Positions 26,468-34,303 of a stretch of 64,000 bases of DNA are shown piece by piece (positions within the stretch are counted from its first letter, which is position 1; the number at the start of each line of letters is the position of its first letter). Origin of the DNA: Fodinibacter sp963834965 (lineage in GTDB: Bacteria; Actinomycetota; Actinomycetes; Actinomycetales; Dermatophilaceae); contig CAWIEI010000002.1 of NCBI GenBank assembly GCA_963834965.1, positions 109,141-173,140 of the forward strand. Reading direction: 5' to 3'. Both the position numbers and the translations under genes were made by a program. Under the pieces are notes generated by a model. The model was not told the origin of the DNA and searched no databases. It saw only the letters and a program-made list of their open reading frames with translations.

Positions 26468-26854
26468 CTACCGGCGTCGGTAGGAGACGGTCTCGATGAC
26501 GAGCAGCACGACCGAGACGAGGTTGGCCAGCAGCGCCCCGCCCGAGAGCGAGACCACGCTGGCCGTCGACTCCGGCGTGAGGCCGGCGGCGCTGACGTTG
26601 TTGGCGTAGACGAGCACGACGGCGGCCGCGATGAGCTGGAGGTCGGCGACCAGGCTGGTCGCCAGGTGCACGGCCCCGATCTGGGTGCGGTCCCCGAACT
26701 TCAGCACGGTCGCGATGAGGTTGACCGCCACGGCAGCGAACAGCTCGTAGCGGTTGTGCACGCTGGGGTCGTTCAGCGGGCCGATGAAGAAGCCGAAGTT
26801 CAAGGTGGCCGCGAGCAGCACGAAGAACCCGAAGATGACCTTCTCGAGGTTCAC
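26468..26854 (-). CDS. Small membrane protein, DUF6394-like, paired with the channel
   Basis: 128 residues from GTG 26854, which has GAGGTGGG just upstream. Four hydrophobic helices are visible. The start VNLEKVIFGFFVLLAATLNF and the segment ATVLKFGDRTQIGAVHLATS resemble, from memory, DUF6394 proteins that are often encoded beside ion-channel/TrkA genes. Its role is unknown; an accessory or regulatory subunit of the downstream channel is an inference from position only. Confidence 0.6.
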   Translation of the reverse strand: MNLEKVIFGFFVLLAATLNFGFFIGPLNDPSVHNRYELFAAVAVNLIATVLKFGDRTQIGAVHLATSLVADLQLIAAAVVLVYANNVSAAGLTPESTASVVSLSGGALLANLVSVVLLVIETVSYRRR

Positions 26855-27050
26855 GGGCCCCACCTCTTCCGTCGCCGAGCTCGGCACCCGAAGGTTTCCG
26901 TCCACCCCGGAACCGAGGTGCTGCTGAGGTGAACCTTCCCGCATCGGGCGGGAAAGTTGGGGCTCAGCGCCGCGGTGGTGTGGATGCCGGCATCGCGGGC
27001 CGCTCGCGCCGCCGGCCTCGCCGACGGCAGGTCACGACCGCTCGCGCCGG

Positions 27051-27056
27051 TAGGCT
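27051..27056 (+). promoter_or_regulatory. Leaderless -10 box TAGGCT
   Basis: TAGGCT ends eight bases before the ATG at 27065. It supports 27065 as the true start of the frameshifted GT2 gene. Confidence 0.45.
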
Positions 27057-27064
27057 CGCGGGCG

Positions 27065-28241
27065 ATGACTGAGCACCAGCCCGACCACGACCACCTCCAC
27101 GCCGCCCCGACCGAGAAGATCTCGGTGCGCGCCGGCGAAGAGGCCGGTCGCAGCGAAGACCCGGCCGCCACCACGCGGCTGCAGAGCGTCACCCCGGATG
27201 CCGTCGAGCCGGCTCCCACCGCAGGCGCACCCGGCGCTCCGGTCGCCCCGCGCCCCGGTCGCCCCGGTCGCCCCGGTCGCCCCGGTCGCTCCGGGCGCCC
27301 GGGCCGGCCACCCGTCCTACCCGATCGAGGACGACGCCGACGGCCCCGGCCCGGCGCCGTACGTCACCATCGTGCTGCCCTGCTACAACGAGGGCGCCCA
27401 CGTGCTGCAGGAGCTCGACCGCATCACCGACACGATGCAGGCGAGCGAGCTCACCTACGAGGTGCTCTGCATCGACGACGCGAGCACCGACGACACCCTC
27501 GAGGTGCTCCGCCGGGCCCAGGGCACCTACCCCCACCTGCGCATCCTGCCGTTCCGCCGCAACGGCGGCTCGGGCACCGCCCGCCGGATCGGCACCCAGC
27601 AGGCCCGCGGCGAGATCGTGGTGTGGACCGACGCCGACATGACCTACGAGAACGAGCGCATCCCCGAGCTCGTGCGGGTGCTGCGCGACGACTCCACCTA
27701 CGACCAGGTGGTCGGCGCCCGCACCACCGAGGAGGGCACCCACAAGTGGGCCCGCGTCCCGGCGAAGTGGTTCATCCGCAAGGTCGCCGAGTGGCTGACC
27801 AAGACCAGGATCCCCGACCTCAACTCCGGCCTGCGCGCGTTCCGCCGCGACGTCTCGCTGCCCTACCTGCGCCTGCTCCCCGCGGGGTTCTCGTGCGTCA
27901 CGACCATCACCATCGCCTTCCTCAGCAACCAGCACGACATCAAGTACGTCGAGACCAGCTACGCCAAGCGGGCGGGGGTCAGCAAGTTCCACTTCGTCAA
28001 CGACGCCTACCGCTACATCCTGCAGGTGCTGCGGATGGTCATGTACTTCGACCCGCTCAAGGTGCTCATGCCCCCGGCGCTGTGGATGATCGTGATCGGC
28101 CTGGTCAAGGCGGTCGTCGACATGTTCCGCCACCCGTTCTACTTCCCGGCGAGCACGGTGCTGCTCATCGTCAGCGGCATCATGATCGGCAGCCTGGCAC
28201 TGCTCTCCGACCTCGTGGTGAGGTCGAGAGACGGTGTCTGA
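27065..28241 (+). CDS. GT2 glycosyltransferase with an apparent 1-base frameshift
   Basis: The frame from ATG 27065 encodes ~62 residues with strong third-position GC (MTEHQPDHDHLHAAPTEKIS onward) and then runs into a 9-base repeat. The enzyme itself (YVTIVLPCYNEGAHVLQELD, CIDDASTDDT, VWTDADMTYE) continues in another frame from about 27250 to 28241. Deleting one C near 27250 joins them. Two C-terminal membrane helices follow, as in polyprenyl-phosphate GT2 enzymes. An in-frame ATG at 27198 could start a shorter protein without the frameshift. It opens a four-gene glycan operon. Confidence 0.75.
27252..27287. repeat. 9-bp minisatellite, four copies, at the frameshift
   Basis: GCCCCGGTC occurs four times in tandem and encodes Ala-Pro-Val in the glycosyltransferase frame. 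The frame change maps to its left edge. Confidence 0.9.
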
Positions 28242-30111
28242 CAGCGCTTCGCTCAAGGTCGCGCTGGTCGGGCCCACCCACCCCTACAAGGGCGGTGTCG
28301 CCGCGCACACGACGGCGCTGGCGCACGAGCTGACCGATGCCGGGCACGACGTCACACTCGTGTCGTGGAGCCACCTCTACCCCTCGGCGCTCTACCCCGG
28401 CGAGCAGTCGGTGCCCGGTGGTTCGGCCGACGTCGAGCCGTTCCCCCGCAGCCTGCGGGTGCTGTCGTGGGCGCGCCCCGACACCTGGGTGCGGGCCGGG
28501 CGCCGGCTGCGCGACGTCGACGTCATCATCGTCGTGCACGTCATCCCGGCCGTCGCGCCCGCTCACCTCGCGCTGCTGCGGGCGGCCGGCGTCGGGCGCA
28601 CGACCCCCACCGGCCGCGGCCCGCGTACCGTGCTCATCGCGCACAACGTGCTCCCCCACGAGGGCCACCCCGGCGACCGGCAGCTCATGGAGGCCCTCCT
28701 GCGCCGCGTCGACGCCGTCGTCGTGCACGCCGAGGAGCAGGCCCTGCTCGCCGCCGAGCTCGGCGCGCAGCACGTGCGCGAGCTCGCCCTCCCGCCCCAC
28801 CTGCCCGGCGGCCCCGCCCTGCCGCGCCCGGCGCACGCCGGCCCGCCGCGCCTGCTCTCCCTGGGCATCGTGCGCGACTACAAGGGCGTCGACCTGCTCG
28901 TCGACGCCCTGCGTGACGTTCCCGACCTGCGGCTCACCGTCGCCGGCGAGCTGTGGGGGGATGCCGGGCGCAGGGTCCGCGACCTGGCCGCCGACCCGCG
29001 CATCGCCGGCCGCGTCGAGGTGGAGGCGGGTTACGTTCCGGCAGAGCGCATCCCCGAGCTCATGGCGCACCACGACGTCGTCGCACTGACCTACCGCACC
29101 GCCACGGCGTCGCAGAACGCCCTGCTGGCGCGAAGCCATGGCGTGCCGGTGCTGGCCACTGCCGTGGGCACCTTCCCCGAGCAGGTTCGAGACGACGTCG
29201 ACGGCCTGCTCGTGCCGCCGTCCGACCGGGTGGCGCTCGTCGCCGCCCTGCGCCGCCTCGCCGAGCCGGGCGTCGTCGACCGGCTGCGGGCGCAGGTGCG
29301 CCCACCCGACCTGTCCGGCCCCTGGGCCAACTACGTGGGCGGCATCGAGGCGCTCGCCGCCGCCCCGGTCGACCTGACGCCCACCCGGCCGCCGGTGCCG
29401 CTGAGCCCGGTCGCGCGGGTGCGGGCCACCGTGGCCGGCATCCGGGCCCGGCGAGGGCCGGTCGTCGACCTGGTCCCCTCGGACATCCCCGAGCGGGTGC
29501 GCGCCACCGACCTGCTCGCCGTCGACGACGACGCCCGCGACGCCGTGGGCATCGCCCGGGCGCTGGGGCTGCCGCGCCCGGGGGAGCCGGTCGCGGCCTG
29601 GTCGGCCCTCGGGGCGCTGGCCGCCATCGTGCGCATCCGCGACGACGGGCACCGCTCGTCGGTCATCGTCGACGAGAGCGGCGGCGGCAGCCCGATGGGC
29701 CGCTGGTCGCGCGCGGTGGGCTTCGCCCCGGTCGAGCTCGAGCTCACCGGCCAGCGGGCCGCGGTCGAGGTGCTCGACATCGACACGGCCAGCCTCGACG
29801 TCATCACCCGGCTGCACCCCGGCGGCTGCACGGCCAGCGACGTCGACCACGCCCTCGGCCAGGCCTCGTGGGCGCTGCGGCCGGGCGGGCTGCTCGTGCT
29901 CACCGTGCCGATCGGCGACGACGACCCCGACTTCGCCGTGCGCCCGGCCGGCGTGCGCGGCATCCTCGCCCGCGCCGACGACCTCGGGCTGCGGCTCGTG
30001 GGCGACGTCGACGGCGACATGCTCGACACGATGCGTGACGCGCGCACCGAGGCGGCCGGGGGTGACGCACCGGCCTATGCCGTGCTGCGGCTGACCTTCC
30101 GGCGCCGGTGA
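28234..30111 (+). CDS. GT4 glycosyltransferase fused to a methyltransferase-like domain
   Basis: 625 residues from GTG 28234, overlapping the GT2 stop by eight bases. Residues ~1-375 form a GT4 (GT-B) enzyme: ALVGPTHPYKGGVAAHTTAL at the start, then RLLSLGIVRDYKGVDLLVDA and HHDVVALTYRTATASQNALL in the donor-binding half. Residues ~405-625 continue without a stop and end in ASWALRPGGLLVLTVPIGDD, which resembles the post-motif-III strand of class I methyltransferases; a clear SAM-binding GxGxG is not seen. The fusion suggests a glycan modified by one polypeptide, but the second domain may be non-catalytic. Confidence 0.72.
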   Translation: MSDSASLKVALVGPTHPYKGGVAAHTTALAHELTDAGHDVTLVSWSHLYPSALYPGEQSVPGGSADVEPFPRSLRVLSWARPDTWVRAGRRLRDVDVIIVVHVIPAVAPAHLALLRAAGVGRTTPTGRGPRTVLIAHNVLPHEGHPGDRQLMEALLRRVDAVVVHAEEQALLAAELGAQHVRELALPPHLPGGPALPRPAHAGPPRLLSLGIVRDYKGVDLLVDALRDVPDLRLTVAGELWGDAGRRVRDLAADPRIAGRVEVEAGYVPAERIPELMAHHDVVALTYRTATASQNALLARSHGVPVLATAVGTFPEQVRDDVDGLLVPPSDRVALVAALRRLAEPGVVDRLRAQVRPPDLSGPWANYVGGIEALAAAPVDLTPTRPPVPLSPVARVRATVAGIRARRGPVVDLVPSDIPERVRATDLLAVDDDARDAVGIARALGLPRPGEPVAAWSALGALAAIVRIRDDGHRSSVIVDESGGGSPMGRWSRAVGFAPVELELTGQRAAVEVLDIDTASLDVITRLHPGGCTASDVDHALGQASWALRPGGLLVLTVPIGDDDPDFAVRPAGVRGILARADDLGLRLVGDVDGDMLDTMRDARTEAAGGDAPAYAVLRLTFRRR

Positions 30112-30144
30112 GCGCGCCGGGGCCAGGGGTGAACGGGTGAACCG

Positions 30145-31080
30145 GTGAACCGGGCCAAGGCGCTCAACGCGCTGCGCATCGGCCTGCTCGTGGTCATCGT
30201 GGCGGCCTGCGTCATCGCGCTGTGGGCGAACTGGCAGGAGGTGTCCGGGCAGCTGCGCAAGCTCAGCGTGCCCGTGGTGCTGGGCGCGTTCGTGCTGGTC
30301 ACGCTCGCGCCGGTGCTCACCCTGATGGGCTGGCGGGTGCTGCTCGAGGACCTCGGCACCCACCTGGCGCTGCCCCCGGCCTCCAGCGTGTTCCTCGTCG
30401 GGCAGCTGGGCAAGTACCTCCCGGGCTCGGTGTGGTCCGTGGTCGCCCAGGCCGAGATGGGCGCCCGGCTCCTGGTACCGCGGCGGCGGATGGCCGTGGT
30501 CGGCATCCTGTCGATCGGGCTCGCGGTGCTCACCGGCTGCCTGCTCGGCATCCCGGCGGTGCAGCCGCTCGTGGCCTCGCGCGGCGACGCCTTCTCGTGG
30601 TGGTGGGTGGTGCTGGCGGTGGCGCTGGGCTGCGTCCTGCTCTGGCCCCGGCTGCTCAACGCGGTGATCGCCCGGGGCCTGCGGCTGCTGCGTCGTGAGC
30701 CGCTGGAGCACGACCTCTCCGGGCGGGCCGTGGCGCTGACCTCGGCGTGGTTCGTCGCGGCCTGGGTCTCCACCGGCACCGGCACCTTCGTGCTGGCCCG
30801 CAGCGTGGCCCCCGAGGCACCGCTCGGGCCGTTGCTGGTCACCTGCATCGGCGGCTTCGCGCTGGCGTCGGCCGCCGGGATGTTCAGCATCCTCGTGCCC
30901 GCGGGCGTCGGGGTGCGCGACGGCGTGCTGGCGCTGCTGCTCGTCACGCTGATGCCGTTGCCGGCCGCCACCGCGGTGGTCGTCGTGGCGCGCTTCCTGG
31001 CGGTGCTGGCCGACCTGCTGCTCGCCGGTGGCGCGTGGGCGTGGGGGCGTCGCCACGACCTCCTAGGATCGACGGCGTGA
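30145..31080 (+). CDS. LPG-synthase-TM/UPF0104 flippase-like membrane protein
   Basis: 311 residues from GTG 30145, one of three nearby GTGAAC words. About eight membrane helices. GQLGKYLPGSVWSVVAQAEM and SILVPAGVGVRDGVLALLLV are characteristic of the lysylphosphatidylglycerol-synthase transmembrane (UPF0104, AglD-like) family; the soluble LPG-synthase domain is absent. Such stand-alone proteins are often encoded with GT2 genes and are proposed to help move lipid-linked sugars. Its last codons contain the -10 box of the next gene. Confidence 0.78.
   Translation: MNRAKALNALRIGLLVVIVAACVIALWANWQEVSGQLRKLSVPVVLGAFVLVTLAPVLTLMGWRVLLEDLGTHLALPPASSVFLVGQLGKYLPGSVWSVVAQAEMGARLLVPRRRMAVVGILSIGLAVLTGCLLGIPAVQPLVASRGDAFSWWWVVLAVALGCVLLWPRLLNAVIARGLRLLRREPLEHDLSGRAVALTSAWFVAAWVSTGTGTFVLARSVAPEAPLGPLLVTCIGGFALASAAGMFSILVPAGVGVRDGVLALLLVTLMPLPAATAVVVVARFLAVLADLLLAGGAWAWGRRHDLLGSTA
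31064..31069 (+). promoter_or_regulatory. Leaderless -10 box TAGGAT within an upstream gene
   Basis: TAGGAT ends seven bases before the GTG at 31077 and lies inside the end of the upstream membrane-protein gene, so the methyltransferase may be transcribed separately. Confidence 0.5.
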
Positions 31081-31892
31081 CCGACTCCGCAGCGCCCGGC
31101 GACCGCGAGGAGCAGCTCGCCTACTCCGAGATCATGGCCAAGATGCTCGACGAGGACGGCCGCCGCCAGAAGGCCGCCAAGATCGTCGCGGTCGTTCGGC
31201 ACGCGCTCGGGGTGCCGTCGCTGCAGGGGCTGCGCGCGGTCGACGTCGGCTGCTCGGCGGGGTTCATCGCCGACGAGCTGGCGCTGGCCGGGGCGAGCAC
31301 CAGCGGGGTCGACATCGACGAGCCGGGGCTCGAGAAGGCCAGGGCGCGCTTCGGGAAGCGGGTCGACTTCCGGCTGGCCCGCGGCGAGGACCTCCCGTTC
31401 GACGACGGCTCGGTCGACGTGGCGGTGCTCAACCACATCTACGAGCACGTCGTCGACCCCGAGGCCGTCGTCGCCGACATCCACCGGGTGCTGCGCCCGG
31501 GCGGGCTGCTCTACCTCGGCATCGGGCACCGCTGGCAGGTGGTCGAGCCGCACCACCGGCTGCCGTTCCTGTCGTGGCTGCCCAGGAACGCGGCCGACCG
31601 GTACCTGCGGCTCACCGGTAGGGGTGACCACTACTACGAGCGCTACTACACGCCGGCGGGGCTGCGCCGGCTCTTCGCGGCCTACGACGTCTGGGACTAC
31701 ACCCTGCCGGTGCTCACCGACCCGGTCACGTTCGCCGCCGGTGACAACGTGCCCTCCTGGGCGGCGAAGGTCCCCCCGGCCGCGTTCCGGGCGGCGCTGC
31801 CGCTGGTGCCCACCTACGTGTGGGCGGCGTTCAAGGGGCCTGCCACCCCCGCCGGGCCGCCGCTGCGCGTCCCGCCGCGCCACCTGGCCTGA
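31077..31892 (+). CDS. Class I SAM-dependent methyltransferase
   Basis: 271 residues from GTG 31077. Motif I is AVDVGCSAGFIADELAL, the acidic motif II is GVDIDEPGLEKA, and ARGEDLPFDDGSVDVAVLNH and IHRVLRPGGLLYLGI complete a Methyltransf_11 domain. The C-terminal ~100 residues (YYERYYTPAGLRRLFAAYDV) are typical of sugar or lipid-glycan methyltransferases. The start overlaps the previous stop by four bases. Position at the end of the glycan operon suggests methylation of the glycan or its lipid carrier. Confidence 0.85.
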   Translation: MTDSAAPGDREEQLAYSEIMAKMLDEDGRRQKAAKIVAVVRHALGVPSLQGLRAVDVGCSAGFIADELALAGASTSGVDIDEPGLEKARARFGKRVDFRLARGEDLPFDDGSVDVAVLNHIYEHVVDPEAVVADIHRVLRPGGLLYLGIGHRWQVVEPHHRLPFLSWLPRNAADRYLRLTGRGDHYYERYYTPAGLRRLFAAYDVWDYTLPVLTDPVTFAAGDNVPSWAAKVPPAAFRAALPLVPTYVWAAFKGPATPAGPPLRVPPRHLA

Positions 31893-32020
31893 TGGGCGCC
31901 GCCGGCCGGGGAGCGAGGTCCGACCGGCGCATCCGCATCGAAGGGAGCCCACCCGTGGGCAGCGCCCGCCGGCCACCCGCGCACAGGGCGCGGTGCGGCA
32001 GACGGGCGCTGCGAAGTGGG

Positions 32021-32806
32021 TCAGACCAGGGCGGCGCACTGCCCGGTCGCGTGGTGACCGACGACGTTCACCGCACCGGGGACGAAACCTGCGGACACCC
32101 CCGGGACCAGTCTCCAGCAGTTGAGGTTCCGGCCAACCGTGTTGCTCACGACGTAGACGCCCGGCGCGCCCGGGTGTTCGTCGACCACCGTGATGTGGGT
32201 CAGCGTCGCGTTCCGGCCGATGGTGTTGAACAGCACGCCGAGCCACGAGACCGTCTGCCCGCTCACCGTGAGGTTGCGGCCGATGGTGTTGTTCTTGACC
32301 GACCAGTAGTTCGGGCCGCCTCCGCCGGTGAGCGTGACGTTCCCCCTGACCGTGATCCCGTTCAACGCGACGAGCTCGCCGCCCTTGACCGTGACGTCGC
32401 CCTTGACCGTGATGGTGGACTGCCCCGTCGGGTCGAGGGCACACTCGTGCGCCGAGTTGCCGGTGGCCGAGGGCGGCTGGCACCCCAGGCCTACGGTGGA
32501 GCCGCGGGCCCCCTTGACGTCGCCTCCGACGGTGATCGTCGACGGCGCGCTCTGCGCGTCGAGCGTGGCACCGGCGGTGACCTTCACGTCCTCGGAGACC
32601 CGGATCACCGCATCGGCAGCCACCGAGCACGCACCCGTGACGGTGATGCGCTCGTAGGTCCCGGACGGGATCTCACCACCGGCGCACGTGTAGGCCTCCC
32701 GCTCGTGCTCGTGGGACCCGCCGGCCATCGCCGGTCCACCCGAGAGTGCGAGGGCTCCCGCAACGGTGAGAGCCCCCACGAGCCTGAGTCGTGTTGTCGT
32801 CTTCAT
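32021..32806 (-). CDS. Secreted beta-repeat protein of unknown function
   Basis: 261 residues with a clear signal peptide (about residues 1-28, ending GGPAMA). The mature part is rich in Thr, Val, Gly and Asn and contains short repeats: TITVGGDVKG, TITVKGDVTVKGGE and ITVRGNVTLTGG, then the Asn motif N-T-I/V-GRN three times (NNTIGRNLTV, FNTIGRNATL, SNTVGRNLNC). This periodicity suggests a right-handed beta-helix (inference). Two to three cysteine pairs are possible. It is a single gene with no enzymatic motif. Confidence 0.7.
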   Translation of the reverse strand: MKTTTRLRLVGALTVAGALALSGGPAMAGGSHEHEREAYTCAGGEIPSGTYERITVTGACSVAADAVIRVSEDVKVTAGATLDAQSAPSTITVGGDVKGARGSTVGLGCQPPSATGNSAHECALDPTGQSTITVKGDVTVKGGELVALNGITVRGNVTLTGGGGPNYWSVKNNTIGRNLTVSGQTVSWLGVLFNTIGRNATLTHITVVDEHPGAPGVYVVSNTVGRNLNCWRLVPGVSAGFVPGAVNVVGHHATGQCAALV

Positions 32807-32984
32807 GTCTACCGCCCTTTCATGAGTGGCCCCTGCACAGGGTCCAACAGGCCGGTCTACTCCCGCGGGCGGAGCGGGTCAATGACCCGGATGGGCTATC
32901 CGAGTGACCTCGGGCCCGGTGTGCAGCGTCGGTCGTCGGTGGCCGTGGCTAGGCTCGCCGTCGTCCACCCCACCCAGGAGTGCC

Positions 32985-33932
32985 GTGACCGATCCCGCCC
33001 CCGCGCGCGTCCCGCCGACCAGCCGCGTCGTTCGCACCTCGCGCCCGGTGCCGCTCGGCGCGGTCGTCGGCATCTTCCGGCGCGGTGGCGGCGACCCGAC
33101 GAGCCGGCGCACCGACCGGGGCTGGTGGTTCGCGTGGCGCACGCCCGACGGCCCGGTGACGGCGCGCCTGACGCTGGCGGCGAGCGAGGGCGAGGTCACG
33201 GCATCCGGCTGGGGGAGTGGGGCCGGGTGGTTGCTCGAGCGCGTTCCCGACCTGCTCGGCGAGCGCGACAACACCTCCGGGTTCGTCCCCCACCACCCGC
33301 TGGTGGCGCACGAGTGGCGCCGCTTCCCCGGCTGGCGGGTGCCCCGCTCCGGGCTGGTCGTGCAGAACCTCGTGGCCTCGGTCATCGAGCAGAAGGTCAC
33401 GGGCAAGGAGGCCTTCGCCGGCTACCGCCGCCTCGTGCGGCGCTTCGGTGAGCCGGCGCCGGGCCCCGGCGAGGGTCTCGGGCTCGTCGTCCCACCGACG
33501 CCGCAGGGGTGGGCCGGCATCCCCTCGTGGGAGTGGCTGGCTGCCGGTGTCGACCCGGGCCGGTCGCGCACCGTCGTGCACGCGGTCGGCCGCGCCGGAC
33601 GCCTCGAGGAGTGCGCCGACCTGCCCGCGGAGCAGGCCCGCGCCCGGCTCACCGCACTGCCGGGCGTGGGCCGGTGGACCTGGGCCGAGGTGGCGCAGCG
33701 GGCCCTGGGGCTGCCCGACGAGGTGAGCTTCGGCGACTACCACGTCGCCAAGGACATCGGCTGGGCCCTGACCGGCACCCCCGTCGACGACGACGGCCTG
33801 GCCGAGCTGCTCGAGCCGTACGCCGGCCACCGGTACCGGGTGCAGCGGCTGCTCGAGCTCGGCGGGCACCACCGGCCCCGGCGCGGCCCGCGGATGTCGA
33901 CGCCGACCCACCTGCCGGTGCGCGGCCGGTAG
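32985..33932 (+). CDS. HhH-GPD DNA-3-methyladenine glycosylase family protein
   Basis: 315 residues from GTG 32985, which has AGGAG five bases upstream. PFHPLVAHEW-like N-lobe (here PHHPLVAHEWRRFPGWRVPR), VASVIEQKVTGKEAF, the hairpin LPGVGRWTWAEVAQRALGL and the catalytic aspartate in EVSFGDYHVAKDIG fit the AlkA/HhH-GPD superfamily. It would remove alkylated bases in base-excision repair. TAGGCT at 32950 gives it a short leader. It stands alone. Confidence 0.82.
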   Translation: MTDPAPARVPPTSRVVRTSRPVPLGAVVGIFRRGGGDPTSRRTDRGWWFAWRTPDGPVTARLTLAASEGEVTASGWGSGAGWLLERVPDLLGERDNTSGFVPHHPLVAHEWRRFPGWRVPRSGLVVQNLVASVIEQKVTGKEAFAGYRRLVRRFGEPAPGPGEGLGLVVPPTPQGWAGIPSWEWLAAGVDPGRSRTVVHAVGRAGRLEECADLPAEQARARLTALPGVGRWTWAEVAQRALGLPDEVSFGDYHVAKDIGWALTGTPVDDDGLAELLEPYAGHRYRVQRLLELGGHHRPRRGPRMSTPTHLPVRGR

Positions 33933-34024
33933 CCGATACCGCTCGGGTGCGCTCGGGCGCCATCGGGTGTTCGGCCCTCAACCCATCGTCCGTTCGGCCG
34001 GTAATTGATGGCACAATCATTCGC

Positions 34025-34234
34025 ATGACGTTCGACACGCTCCGGATCGGCCTGCGCTGGACCTTCTGGGTCCTCCTCTGGCTGATGACGGCGCTGCTCG
34101 GCGCGCTGCTGTTCCTCGGCACCATCAACGCCCCCACGGTCGCGCGCTGGGTGGGCTTCGCCGCGGTGCTGGGCATCATCGGCGAAGACGTCCGACGCAA
34201 GCTGGTCCCGGCCAACGAGAAGTCCCGCCGCTGA
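34025..34234 (+). CDS. Small two-helix membrane protein
   Basis: 69 residues from ATG 34025. Two hydrophobic helices (about residues 10-31 and 38-52) are followed by the basic tail EDVRRKLVPANEKSRR. Not recognised. An AT-rich patch (near 34010-34020) just upstream is a likely promoter. The strong third-position GC and clean start make it a probable real gene. Confidence 0.55.
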   Translation: MTFDTLRIGLRWTFWVLLWLMTALLGALLFLGTINAPTVARWVGFAAVLGIIGEDVRRKLVPANEKSRR

Positions 34235-34303
34235 CGCCTCGGCGTCCGGCACAGAACCTTCCGGCGACGGGGGGTCGTCCGTTCCCTGCCAACGGGCGGC
34301 CCC

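Noticed and set aside
32941..32984. Leaderless promoter at the HhH glycosylase gene
   Set aside because: TAGGCT at 32950 is about 30 bases from the GTG and a good AGGAG site is present, so this gene has a normal short leader.
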